Positions 35,158 through 46,200 of a DNA stretch of 64,000 nt are shown here, in pieces. Positions within the stretch are counted from its first letter, which is position 1, and each line of letters opens with the position of its first letter. Source of the stretch: Bimuria novae-zelandiae CBS 107.79 (taxonomy: Eukaryota; Ascomycota; Dothideomycetes; Pleosporales; Didymosphaeriaceae); contig ML976781.1 in NCBI GenBank assembly GCA_010015655.1, positions 62,001 to 126,000 of the forward strand, read 5' to 3'. The translations under genes and the position numbers were made by a program. Under the pieces are notes generated by a model. The model did no database searches, was not told the DNA's origin, and worked only from the letters and a program-made list of their open reading frames with translations.

Positions 35158-37052
35158 TCAGTCCTCAAGCTCCGACTCGTGTTCCGCGAACTTCTCCCCA
35201 CCATTCTCATCGTCCTTCTCCGCCAGCTCCTCATCCAAGCCTCCACTCAGATTCTTCTGCTTAATATTGACAACCCTCGGGCGGTGAACCATCAACAGCT
35301 CATTCGGCAGCGATTTGTAGAAGCTGCACATGGCCTCGCGCAAATCATCCAGGATGGCGATACCGCCCTCTAGCACCAATATCCTCGCATCAAGCTTCAT
35401 GCCCACAAAGCAGTCCTCCAGCACACTATCCTCCACCCAGAACTCGTACTTCTTGCTCACCTCCGTCTGCGGCAGACATCCGCTCGGATACTTATCCTTA
35501 GGCAGGTCCCACTCGCTGAAGTCGTCGATGGCCCACGAGCGGCCCACGAGCTTGCCGAGCGGCTCGAGGTGTAGCTTCCCGGCCGTGAACTTGTTTTGCG
35601 CTTTGTACATTTCGCGGGTGAGCTCGTCGGAGGGCGTGATGGAGAGGATTTCCAGGCTGAAGGACTCGTCTTGGACGACTTTGACAGCTTTGATGTTGAG
35701 CATGGCTTGCTGCTCTTCGGTGCCCATGATGGCGATACCGGTGCGGAAGGTGATGCGCGCCTCTTCGTCCATCACGCCGACGTCGCTGAGGTTTACGCCC
35801 TCTTCTTTGAGATTGATGGCCCAATCTTGGTTGGCGGCGTACATGCCTGCTTTGGAGCCACCGAAAATGATACTGGCGGCTGTGTTGAAGGCGCCGGGGA
35901 GAACACGGCTGGCGGCGTAGACCTTGTGGAGCTCGGCTTCGGCCGTGCCACAGGTCTTGAGGGCCTTCGCCAGGTCGGCGTTGTACTCGGGGCAAACGGA
36001 GTGGTAGATGAGGTAGTTGTAGAAGGAGCGGAGGACCTGACAGGCGGTCTTGATCTGCTCAGGACTAGAGACGTAGTGTGTGGGGAAGTAGGATGACCTG
36101 TCACTGTCAGCTTCAAATTTGGAGGTAGCTAGGGCCGACTCAACGTACAGGAATGCCTCTCCAACGCCCACGAAGTCTACTTCCCATTGCTTGCGATCCT
36201 CTCGATCCCACGGCACATGGTGCGTGGCTTTGGCCCTCGCAATCTGCTCGGCATCCATTTCAGCCATGTCCTTCTGCGACAGACCTCCGAACTGATTATG
36301 AGCGGTGTCGACGCCGCCAAAGCGCATCCAGTTGTTGAAAATGTTGGAGTACTTCTCGTGCATGCGTCGCTTCTGCTTGAACCGCTGAATGGCGAGCTCG
36401 ATGCGCTCCACGAAGTGCTTATCGGGATGGTACATGGCCTCCTCAACCTTGGCCTCGTCCGGTGCGATCGGCGGCTCGACCTACGAAGTCACAGTCGCAT
36501 TAGCACTAGACCCCACACGAAAGACGAGCCGGAGGGAACTCACATAAGTATCCTCAAAGCCAGTCGGCTTCATCATGTTTTTGCTCATGCCAGGTGGGTA
36601 TTGCTTCTTCTCTTGCGGAAGCAAAGGAAGAGGGTGGGCAAGTGGCACCGTAGAGCGAGGATCATACGCAATCTCACCGTCCAGCCCGAATTCCGGATCG
36701 AGTATGCAAGGGCCCTGAAGAGGGACCTTGCGGCTGACTTTCTTGCCGTCTTCGGAGACGACCAGGAAGGTAGACTTGCGGAGGGCGTTGACGACTATCT
36801 TCTTCTGGAATTTACGCATCCTACTAAAGCCGCAGATGCGGGAGATGGAGACGCCCTCGTTCGCCCGGCCGCCGCAGCATTGGAGCATGTGCTTGTCGTG
36901 GGGCAGATTCTCGTCGGAAAAGTAGAATTCCACCTAAAGGTGAAGGTTAGCGTGTCCTACCAGGCTGAGAGTTCGTACCTTACCTGTCGGCGGATCTCAG
37001 GACCATCAGGGTGGTCCTCTTCCGGAGCAGTCGCCTGCGTAGTCGTTGCCAT
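35158..37052 (-). CDS. La-type HTH domain fused to Arb1 (Argonaute siRNA chaperone subunit)
   Basis: Predicted RNAi/heterochromatin protein of 576 residues. Minus-strand exons 36984-37052, 36544-36933, 36149-36480 and 35158-36097, all in phase. Residues about 20-110 form a La-type winged helix (QVEFYFSDENLPHDKHMLQC, then SISRICGFSRMRKFQKK and ALRKSTFLVV). Residues from about 145 are the Arb1 domain: GFEDTYVEPPIAPDEA, FVERIELAIQRFKQKRRM, FGGLSQKDMAEMDAEQIARA, WEVDFVGVGEAFLSSYFP. In fission yeast Arb1 is part of the ARC complex that binds duplex siRNA with Ago1. GFEDTY is in the La exon and VEPPIAPDEA in the next, so the conserved Arb1 N-terminal block spans the intron and ties both domains into one gene. 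Intron 3 is 51 nt with no stop and could be retained. Acidic C-terminal tail. Confidence 0.82.
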
Positions 37053-37667
37053 GGCTACGGTAAATGGGGGCGGAGGTAGGAAATTTATAAGTACTACTGA
37101 TGAGCAAATGGGGCGCGTTCCGAGCGGCGTTTGCGAGGTGGGCTCATGAGTTAAGGAAGGGCAGGTCACCTACGAATCAAAAACCAAGAAAGGTCGCAAA
37201 ACGCAGGGAAGTGAGAGAGACTGGGAGAGGCCCTCATGCAAAGGTGAGGGTGGGCCACAAGGACCTCAGTCAATTGATGGTGTGTCACCCCAGAATGAGC
37301 AATACAATAGCCAACTTTCAGCTTTACGCGATCCGAGAGGCTAACAGTTGGCATTTGCACCCGCAGCTGGCGTACCCTTCTTGTCGCATTTAGTAAGTGA
37401 TCAGGTGGGATTGGGGTCTACAGGGGGACTGACTTCCTGCTGTCAGATCTGTCACTTCATGGTACGCAGCGGGCAATGCGTACTACAGCTGCCCATCTCT
37501 AGCCTTGGACTGTGATAGAGAGCCAGAGCGATCAGACGAATTCTTGATGTGTCCTCAAATGCATTCCATCCCCATTGGTTTTGGTATATAAACGCCGTCG
37601 CTATGCAGAACAGCCCCATGATCCAGTACGATTCGAGGTTCAAGCCCATGACGATCATCTCAATGCG
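37053..37667. other. Intergenic MTR3 3' - Arb1 5'
   Basis: 615 bp; the Arb1 promoter lies at its left end. No gene recognised. Confidence 0.4.
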
Positions 37668-38713
37668 TCAGCCGGTCATCTCAACGTCCTCATGCTTCCT
37701 CTTCGATCCCTCACTCGACTGCTTGATCCTCGCCTCCAAATTCTCGAGTAGTACCTCTTTCAGCACACTCACACTGCCAATTGCTGCGTGCGTGGCGTTC
37801 TCGATGAGATCGTCTGGATCCGCGCCGACATCGCCCTTCAGCCAGATCTCGGTAATTTCGTCTCTTGATGCTAGATATCCTACCGCGCAAGCGGCGACGA
37901 TGTCCTGATGCTCCGCTGGACATGGATCTAGTAGCTTTTGTCCGCCGTCTTTAGTCATCGCTGCAACTCCTCCAGCAACCATGTCCACACAGTCGATGCC
38001 TGCATCCATGATCGCAGCGCTCGCGACCGTTATGCAACCAGCGAGCACATTGAGCATGCCCCAACCGCTCCCACTCCCATCTTCAGCGCTGCTATCACCC
38101 CACCATGCATCTTCATCTCCCTCCAGGATCGTGATGACAACCTCCACTCCACTCTTCGGCCATCGCTCGCCAATTATGACGCCCCGCAAAGCAGTCTCTA
38201 GATGTACACCAAGATCCCGCTCTGCTGAATCGCGAATATATCCTCTGCGGTGTCTGGTCGCGAATGGCGCAAACTTGACGGTGGTTGTGAGTACAAGCGT
38301 GGGAGAGAACGGTGCGCTACGGGGGAGGGGCTTCGGGCCTTGAATCGAGGCGGTAATCTTCAGGCTTGAAGTGGGTGGTATGAGAGTCGATTGCGAGGAC
38401 GACGAGGACGACGAGGACGTGGGAACTTCAAGGTATGCGGAACCTGATGCGGAAGGTACGATGCCGGTTTGAAGGACTGCCCAAAGATGTCAGTATGAAA
38501 GAAGCCCATAGCAGCTGCGGACTCGTAGCAATGCGACCTGCATCCCAATCAACTTCAGCACTTACACGTCTTGCGCAGCTCGTTCGGACCTCTTGTTCTG
38601 CTGGGTCGCAGCGATTGTAGGTAGCCAGATTCTTTGACTGTTTTGGCAAACACGGGCGCTGAAGTGCCGCCACTGGGCGCATTGATCCTTCTCCTATCCG
38701 AAATCGCCGCCAT
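37668..38713 (-). CDS. MTR3: Exosome core subunit MTR3 (RNase PH fold)
   Basis: Non-catalytic RNase PH-like subunit of the RNA exosome ring. Minus-strand exons 38566-38713 and 37668-38476 (89-nt intron) give 318 residues. N-terminus MAAISDRRRINAPSGGTSAP and VKESGYLQSLRPSRTRGPNE match Mtr3; RNase PH strands follow (TFLQTGIVPSASGSAYLEVP, VKFAPFATRHRRGYIRDSAE, LGVHLETALRGVIIGERWPK, GMLNVLAGCITVASAAIMDA). A run of Ser residues from a TCG/TCC repeat (about 38398-38420 on the plus strand) interrupts the first domain. Mtr3 is preferred over Rrp46 because of the long N-terminal segment. Confidence 0.88.
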
Positions 38714-39273
38714 TTTTGTTGTCGGCTCCTCAAAGTGTGCTACGTCAGTTGTTGTTGAACTTCTTGCTGGATTGGTGTGGAGGGAGAAATGGTCGCTGAC
38801 ATAACGCGCGCCGCCAAGATTTCGCGACCGCCTCGCTGATATTTTTCTCGTTCGCTTCGTCTGCAGCTTCCTGCCATCACCACGCGCGATATGTAAGTCC
38901 TCGACATTTTCTTTACTCCCGCTTCCTCTTATGACTGATACTTTCCTATGTGTTCTGGTGACTTATGATGAGCCCGAACATGCACCACCATCTGATCTCT
39001 ACCGATCTCTATCGCCGGCTACTTGTGTCGTAGCTGCGAGCCATAGGCTGACCGGAATATAGGAGTACTGTACTGCACTGACACGAAAGTCTGTGAGCTG
39101 TTTGTGCGGAGACATGCAAGCTCACGCGACGCGCATAGGGTCGGCCCTGCCGTCCATGGATCGCTCGCCGAAGACGACGTTCATGGATAGGAGCGAACCG
39201 AACGAGAGCGCCATTGCGCGCTTAGTACTGATTACTCTGCTTGATTCTCACTGACCAGCCAGACACCGACTGA
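38714..39273. other. Promoter, 5' UTR exon and 5' UTR intron of small gene
   Basis: 560 bp between the MTR3 start and the start of the 57-residue gene. A CT-rich region followed by GATAT|GTAAGT at about 38896 looks like the end of a non-coding first exon; an acceptor (CTGACCAGCCAG, ending 39262) would close a 5' UTR intron of about 366 nt. Confidence 0.4.
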
Positions 39274-39629
39274 ATGAGACTCGTGTATAGTAAGTTTCTC
39301 TTGAACCCCCAGCAGCCCCCGCGTTTTATGATGAGAGTATTTTTTTTTCAGTTCTGCTACTGAACCACTTGAAGACACTCCATACCAAGCTTACCTTTGT
39401 CTGATTGACGCAAATTCTTGTCACTCGCTGTCATCCACGGTTAAGTGGTCCTCACTGACTCGTACAAACAGGACATCACGGTGCACACTTCTGCGATTCA
39501 CCAGTAGTCATGTTCTGGTACGTTTTCCTCGGACAAACCCCTCGCCAGGATGAAAACCTAGTCTATCCATTCAACGACATCCAACGCTGGGTCACCCTCC
39601 CGCACTTTACCAGCTTCGGCTTGGGATGA
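39274..39629 (+). CDS. Small spliced gene, 57 residues (snoRNA host candidate)
   Basis: Exons 39274-39289 and 39472-39629 join to MRLVYRHHGAHFCDSPVVMF and on to a stop at 39627. The intron (182 nt) has a good donor (GTAAGT) and branch/acceptor (CTGAC ... ACAG). The upstream acceptor and possible 5' UTR intron add support. The middle is aromatic (VVMFWYVFLG), perhaps a membrane segment, followed by QDENLVYPFNDIQRW. Small size, His-rich start, MFW and a later aromatic-Pro motif weakly recall the complex I AGGG subunit (NDUFB2), but this is a guess. The intron carries a box C/D snoRNA candidate, and such hosts are often translation or energy genes. It could also be a non-coding host. Confidence 0.5.
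39321..39411 (+). ncRNA. Box C/D snoRNA candidate in intron
   Basis: Inside intron 39290-39471. C box ATGATGA (39328-39334) and D box CTGA (39401-39404) are 77 nt apart end to end; an internal CTGA at 39360-39363 can act as D'. Flanks GCGT (39321-39324) and ACGC (39408-39411) pair to close a terminal stem, with a U-G pair next to it. The likely guide is the 10-15 nt before each D box; the rRNA target was not identified. The sequence ends about 60 nt before the acceptor, a normal distance for intronic snoRNAs. Confidence 0.55.
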
Positions 39630-40671
39630 CGAGTTGTGGAGTTGCGCGTGCAAACGTGCGTAATTGTGGTCTTCGAGCCAAAGGCCACAGCAGTCCGTCT
39701 TGGGCTGTCGTGACTGGAGGCCAGCTGCGGAGCATGACTAAAACGGCTTTCTGAGCACGAAGTCTTCATCGTCTGATTTATTGTGGCGTCTTTGTGAATG
39801 TATGCTAATAAGCCTGATTAGGTTCTTGCACGGTCTTCGGTTCGTTGCGAAGTCGGAAATTCGATGCAGCCACTCAGATTCCCTAGAGAACACATATGCT
39901 AGATGTAAAATAGTAATAGATGTCCTTTTCTGTTTCACATCTTCGTGTCCGGTATCCAAGCCCCACTTGCCGCGCGTCAAGGACACCCACGGCTCTGAAT
40001 TCGTAGAATATCGCAACTTCATGATTGGTGAAATTTTAAATGTGGATAGCAATTGCTTTCAACCCCTGTACACACCAAACGAGTCTAAACACACCGAGGA
40101 ATTACAAGCAACCGGGATCCTGTCTCGAGCTCCCACGAGCTGCTGAAACATCAGTGCTAGATGTTAGCCTGCTTAGCGCACGCCCGACGAGCTGCACCCT
40201 TCGCCTCCACTATGCATCTGCCCTAAGGAGCAGCCATCTGCAGTCATTGAAGACGCCTGTCCAAGTGTCAGTCGCTCGCACGCACTCCTTGTCTTGTCCG
40301 CACACGCCGCACTGCACATCGCCATTTCGGGTTCGCGCTGCCAGGGATATCGGGGCGTTTACGACAACGGTGGCCTCCAGCTTAGCGAAATAAATCAGGA
40401 GCCAAGTATTCCACTACACCTGCACGACGACGTCGCCCAGGGCATCGCAGCCTCTCCTAGATTCATCCACACTGGTCTCCTGCTGTCGTAGCATCAATTC
40501 GCATCGCACGCTCGCCCAGACGCGGTGTGCCCGGTCCTGCTGCGCTCGTGATTGCGCTGCGCTCAACGATCTCGCGGGTCGACGTGACCGGGGGTGTTCC
40601 AAGGGAGACATCAGCGCGATCTGACTTCGCAGCCTCCCTCCTGGATGCTGCCCTTACATGAAAAGTCGAAA
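39630..40671. other. Intergenic region before ANP1
   Basis: 1.04 kb. Open frames on both strands show no recognisable protein; the ANP1 promoter lies at the right. Confidence 0.4.
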
Positions 40672-42523
40672 ATGCACCGCCATGCCTTTTCCAACGGGCA
40701 AGTCGCCTACCCGTCCACTGGCGGGGGCGGCACATTCTCCATTCAACCTCACAAGTACGTCTGCCGCTGCCATGCTTGCGCCGCTGCACCTAGACCTCTC
40801 CGCCCTCCTGAGAGACCACCCCGCGTGGGAGCACGACGCTAACTTGCAGTGTCATTGCAGATTCCAGCCCCGATCACAGCCAGCGCTCAGACGGCGGCGA
40901 CAGCTAATACAGCGGTTGCTGCTGATTGGGTCTATCTTCCTCACGGGCCTGTTCTTCTTCTTCCCTGATCTGCGACCGGACCTGGGCTCAGGTCCGCTCA
41001 CCTACCTCGCCTCTGGCGACAACTCTAAACTCGAGACGGTGCGATATTACGATCTCAGCAATGTGCAAGGGACGGCAAGAGGGTGGGAAAGGGAAGAACG
41101 TATACTACTCTGCGCCCCGCTCCGTGATGCCGCGCCGCATCTGCCAATGTTCTTTGGCCACTTGAAGAATCTCACGTACCCGCACAACCTGATCGATCTT
41201 GCGTTCCTGGTCGGAGACTCCAAGGACAACACACTCGAGCTCCTGAACTCGAAGCTAGAGGAGCTTCAAGCGGACCCAGAGCCCAAGAACACATTTGGAG
41301 AGATTTCCATCTTGCAGAAGGACTTTGGACAAAAGGTCAACCAAGATGTGGAGAGCCGACACGGCTTCGCTGCTCAGGCTGGTAGACGCAAATCGATGGC
41401 CCAGGCCCGTAACTGGTTATTGAGCGCCGCACTTCGCCCAACACACAGCTGGGTATACTGGAGAGATGTCGATGTCGAAACGGCTCCATTCACCATCTTG
41501 GAAGATCTCATGCGCCACAACAAGGATGTTATCGTACCGAGTAAGGGATCCAAAGGCACTGATTTGATCTCTCAACTAACCACCATACGCAGATGTCTGG
41601 CGACCGCTCCCCGATTGGCTTGGCGGAGAGCAACCCTACGATCTGAACTCCTGGCAGGAATCGGAGACAGCACTCGCATTGGCCGATACCCTTGACGAGG
41701 ATGCTGTCATTGTCGAAGGTTACGCAGAATATGCCACCTGGCGTCCGCATTTGGCTTACTTGCGCGATCCCTATGGCGACCCCGACATGGAGATGGAGAT
41801 TGACGGCGTTGGTGGTGTCAGTATTCTCGCTAAGGCAAAGGTTTTCCGCCAGGGTGTCCACTTCCCAGCATTCAGTTTCGAGAAGCATGCCGAGACAGAA
41901 GGCTTTGGCAAGGTCAGTAATCGCCACGAAATTTGTTTCACAAGTCACTTATATCGTAACAGATGGCGAAGCGTATGAAGTTCTCCGTTGTCGGTCTTCC
42001 TCACTATACCATCTGGCATTTGTACGAACCTAGCGTTGACGACATCCGTCACATGGAAGAAATGGAGAAGGAGCGCAAGGCCAAGGAAGCCGAGGAGGCC
42101 GTCAAAAAGCAAAAGGAGGACAAGATCAAGGAGCAATTCGACTCCAAGTCCAGCGACTGGGAGAAGGAAAAGGCCGCCGTGCAGAATCTGGTGCAGAAGG
42201 CGAAGAACGAAGAACAAGAGGCGGCAAAGAAGAAGGAAGGGGCGGAAAAGGCGGAGAAGGTAGCAAAGGCAGCCAAAGAGGAGGCGGAAAAGGTGGGAAA
42301 GGCAGCGAAAGAGGAGATGTCCAAAGAAGACGAGCCTAAAGAGGGTGCGAAGAAGGAGGGCGCCGCGGCGAAGCCAGAGGTGAAGAAAAGGGACGAGGTT
42401 CATGAGGCGTGGGGTGTAGACGAAAAGGAGAAGCAGATACCGAAGCAGTAAGAACTATGGGCTCTTGTCCACATCAACTCTACTGACACCACTTGTAGAC
42501 CAGAAACCCCCGACGCAGAGTAG
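40672..42523 (+). CDS. anp1: Mannosyltransferase of the Anp1/Mnn9/Van1 family (GT62)
   Basis: Golgi alpha-1,6-mannan polymerase subunit, extending N-glycan outer chains of wall mannoproteins. Exons 40672-40754, 40861-41540, 41593-41912, 41963-42447 and 42499-42523 give 530 residues. Type II membrane anchor after a basic patch (RRRRQLIQRLLLIGSIFLTG). Marks: ERILLCAPLRDAAPHLPMFF, the metal-binding DVD in WVYWRDVDVE, NVWRPLPDW, GVGGVSILAKAKVFRQGVHF, and VGLPHYTIWHLYEP. The latter favours Anp1 over Van1/Mnn9. Exon 1 must be read from 40672, since the frame starting at 40658 only stays open through the intron. C-terminal 140 residues are a Lys/Glu/Ala coiled coil. The last exon adds PETPDAE. Confidence 0.88.
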
Positions 42524-43278
42524 TGGATCAAACTACCACGCGACGACTTTGACGAAAACGATGCCGGGGCCGGAATTCTATCCCTCTCATACTCTTTAAT
42601 AGCCACTACTTCGCCAGCCGCATATGCAAATTCTCTGTTCCTATCATCGAGCTTCGACTGCTAGAGACTACACGAGCCGGTCTCTTTGTCTATGTCTCGG
42701 TGCCTTTTCGAATTTGTTATGCTTTTTTCTGACGGCGCATGGAGAGACAGAGGCCTGCTATATGTCTTTTTTTTGGAATGGCTTGTGATTGTGTATATAA
42801 CTAGACTTTGCATGAGGAAGCGGCGTTCAAGCGTGCGCGATTAAGAGGGAGCGTTGCGTCTGTAACAATATCGATACATTTGAACACGAAGACTCACTTC
42901 TACTGCGAGGTTCTCCTGTGTGAGAAATGACGTGTTGTTCCTTCAGGGACCACATATGCAGCCGCTCTCCCGCAGTTGCGGAGGTCCGCTTTAAACACCC
43001 TGGCCACTTGGCGCGCACCTCTCAAAGTCCAATGTAGCTTTCTCGATCGTTGGTGCCTGGCAAATCTATGGGAGCCTGCTGATGAGAACACGATCACTAC
43101 AAATCTGCTTTATTCTTAGATGCTGTTCTCCCAGGCAACTTTCTCTTGAGAGCATGAAGGTCGTTTCTCGAGTTTGCTGACCTGGCCGCATAGTTGCGTC
43201 CGTCCCCTCCAGACCTCACCTCCCGAACCCTCTACCACCTCGGCGCCTCTGCTTCCCGATTCGAACGCTCCCTTCAGC
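42524..43278. other. Intergenic ANP1 - GEA1
   Basis: 755 bp. ANP1 3' region with a T-run at about 42766, then the GEA1 promoter. No gene recognised. Confidence 0.4.
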
Positions 43279-46200
43279 ATGTCGAGCGACGAGGCCGACA
43301 TCACGCCGCCAGAAACTCTCCACGATGCCGTTACCCTCACCGAACCTCGGCGCATTCCCGTTGCGGTCAACCCGGTCGCGCTCGTGGTCACGGAATGTAT
43401 AACAGTCACGTCTGCCATGCGCAAGCATGCGCGATGGGCACACTCGTCGGTTGCCGCTATATTAGGCGGCTCCTCGAACAAAACCCCAGCCATTCAGAAG
43501 AGGGACCGCGCTGGACAGGGCATCGTGGGCGGGACGGGCGAGCAGGAGGAAGCTGTGCCCAGCCGATGGGGCCTGCGTGGGAAAAAGGGCAAGAGCCTGC
43601 AGGACAACCCGCTCATGTCTGCGTTTGCGCGCCTGAGGAACGAGCTGAAGGGCTGCAAAGGTGGGTGCGAGTGCTCAATTGCTCATGGAGTCGTGCTAAT
43701 GTGCTGCCAGACATCAAGACCTTTGACACCCCCTCGATGCTCCACCCATTCCTGCAGGTCATTCGTTCATCGTCGACATCTGCGCCTATCACCAGTCTCG
43801 CACTGATCGCCATCACCAAATTCCTGTCCTACAACATCATCGGTCGCGACTCGCCACGCCTCCCAGAGGCAATGCAGCAGCTCTCGTCTGCTATTACGCA
43901 TTGCAGGTTCGAAGCTAGCGACTCCCCGGCTGACGAGATTGTTCTTCTGCGCATATTGAAGCTCATGGAGAGCATGGTCTCTGGGCAGGCGGGCGAAGTG
44001 CTGGGAGACGAGAGCATATGCGAAATGATGGAGACGGGCCTCAGCATGTGCTGTCAGTCGAGACTGTCTGAACTCATCCGACGCTCTGCAGAGATTTCGA
44101 TGGTATCCATGTGTCAAGTCATTTTCCGGAGGCTGAAGACACTTGAGCTTGAATCTCCTGAAGAGCTGCAGAAGCTTGACCAGGAGCTCGATAACGAAAG
44201 CAAATCGGATGGTCTCAAGATGGACCCAACCACAAACGGAGAGACGGATGGGGCACCAACAAAGGTCGAGGAGCCACAACAACCGAGTAGCTCTGAGAGG
44301 GGCGAGGGCGATACCGACAGTAATGCGCCCAATCCCATGACAAGCATGCTTGATCTCCCTGCTACCGCAGACGCAGATCAAGTGCCCGTGGAGATCAAGC
44401 CGTACTCGTTACCATCGATCCGAGAGCTGTTTAGAGTTTTAGTCGACCTATTGGACCCCCACGACCGACAGCACACTGATACTATGCGTGTCATGGCTCT
44501 ACGCATTGTTGATGTCGCACTTGAGGTCGCTGGTCCGTCAATTGCCAGTCATCCTAGTTTGGCAACTCTTGCCAAGGATACGCTCTGCCGACACCTTTTC
44601 CAGCTCGTCCGAGCGGAGAATATGGCCATCCTGAACGAATCCCTACGCGTGGCCGGTACACTTCTTGCAACTTGCAGAAATGTTCTTAAGCTGCAACAAG
44701 AGCTGTATCTGTCATACCTTGTCGCTTGCCTTTTCCCGCGAGTCGAGATCCCCTTCGAGCCAGGCATAGATCCATCGTTGTACGAAGGTGTCCCACAAGC
44801 GCCGAGTCTCATCAAACCCGCACCGCAACAAAATCCATCAAGTGGGCGATCAACGCCAGTGCCTGTGAAAGATCGACAAAAACTTGGCTTGGAAGGAGGG
44901 GCTAGGAAGCCTGACGCTCGAGAAGCCATGGTCGAAAATCTGGGTGCAATGGTCCGCATACCTTCGTTTATGGCAGAGTTGTTTGTAAACTACGACTGCG
45001 AAACCGACCGGATGGATGTGTGCCTGGATATCATTGGGCTCCTCTCTCGAAACGCATTCCCGGATTCTGCTACATGGAGCACGGTCAACGTGCCGCCGCT
45101 ATGCTTGGACGCTCTACTGGGATACGTTCAATCCATCGCAGACCGGCTGGACGATGAGCCAGTGACAGAAGGTTATCCAAGCGCCGAGGCACTTCGTGAA
45201 CGGCGGTCGCGAAAGAACATCATCATTCGAGGTGCCACCAAGTTTAACGAGAACCCCAAGGGTGGCATAGCGTTCCTTGCTTCTCAGGGCATCATAGAAA
45301 ATCCCGATGATCCCAAAAGCATTGTTCGAATTCTGCAAGGTACGAGCCGAGTTGACAAGAAGGTCCTCGGTGAGTACATCTCAAAACGCGGCAATGAGGC
45401 CATTCTGCAGGCTTTCATTTCCGAGTTCGACTTTACGTCGCTTCGGGTCGATGAAGCTCTACGGCGTCTCCTGCATAGCTTCCGACTCCCTGGCGAATCT
45501 CCTCTCATTGAGCGGATTGTCACGGAGTTTTCAGCGCAATATTTCCAGCAAGTTGGGTCTGGAGACATCGCGAACACCGACGCCATCTACATCTTGTGTT
45601 ACGCCGTCATCATGCTCAACACTGACCAGCACAATCCTAATATCAAGGGAAACAAGCGCATGGCTCTGGAGGACTTTGCGAGGAACTTGCGCGGCGTGAA
45701 TGATGGCAAAGACTTTGACCCTGAATACCTGAAGTCGATCTACGAATCAATCAAAACGCGTGAGATCATCCTACCAGAGGAACATGACACCCGCAACGCG
45801 TACGACCATGCTTGGAAGGAGCTCTTGGTCAAGGCCCAATCCACGTCGGATCTTGTCATTTGTGATACGAACATCTTCGATGCGGACATGTTTGCTGCGA
45901 CCTGGAAACCTATTGTAGCTACGCTGTCATATGTTTTCATGTCAGCCACTGATGATGCGGTCTTCTCTCGCGTAGTGACTGGCTTCGATCAATGCGCTCA
46001 GATTGCCGCGAAATGCCAACTGAGCGATGCTCTGGATCGTATCATCTCGTGTCTGGCGTACATCAGTACACTTGCGCCAGATGTTCCTCCTAGCACAACG
46101 CTGAACACGGAAGTGCAAGTGGAAAAGAAAAGCGTGATGGTGAGCGAGACAGCAGTGCGTTTTGGCAGGGATGGAAGGGCACAACTGGCCACTGTGGTGC

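Noticed and set aside
43174..43278. Upstream extension of the GEA1 frame
   Set aside because: Open for 35 codons but not protein-like; MSSDEADITPPET at 43279 is the natural acidic start.
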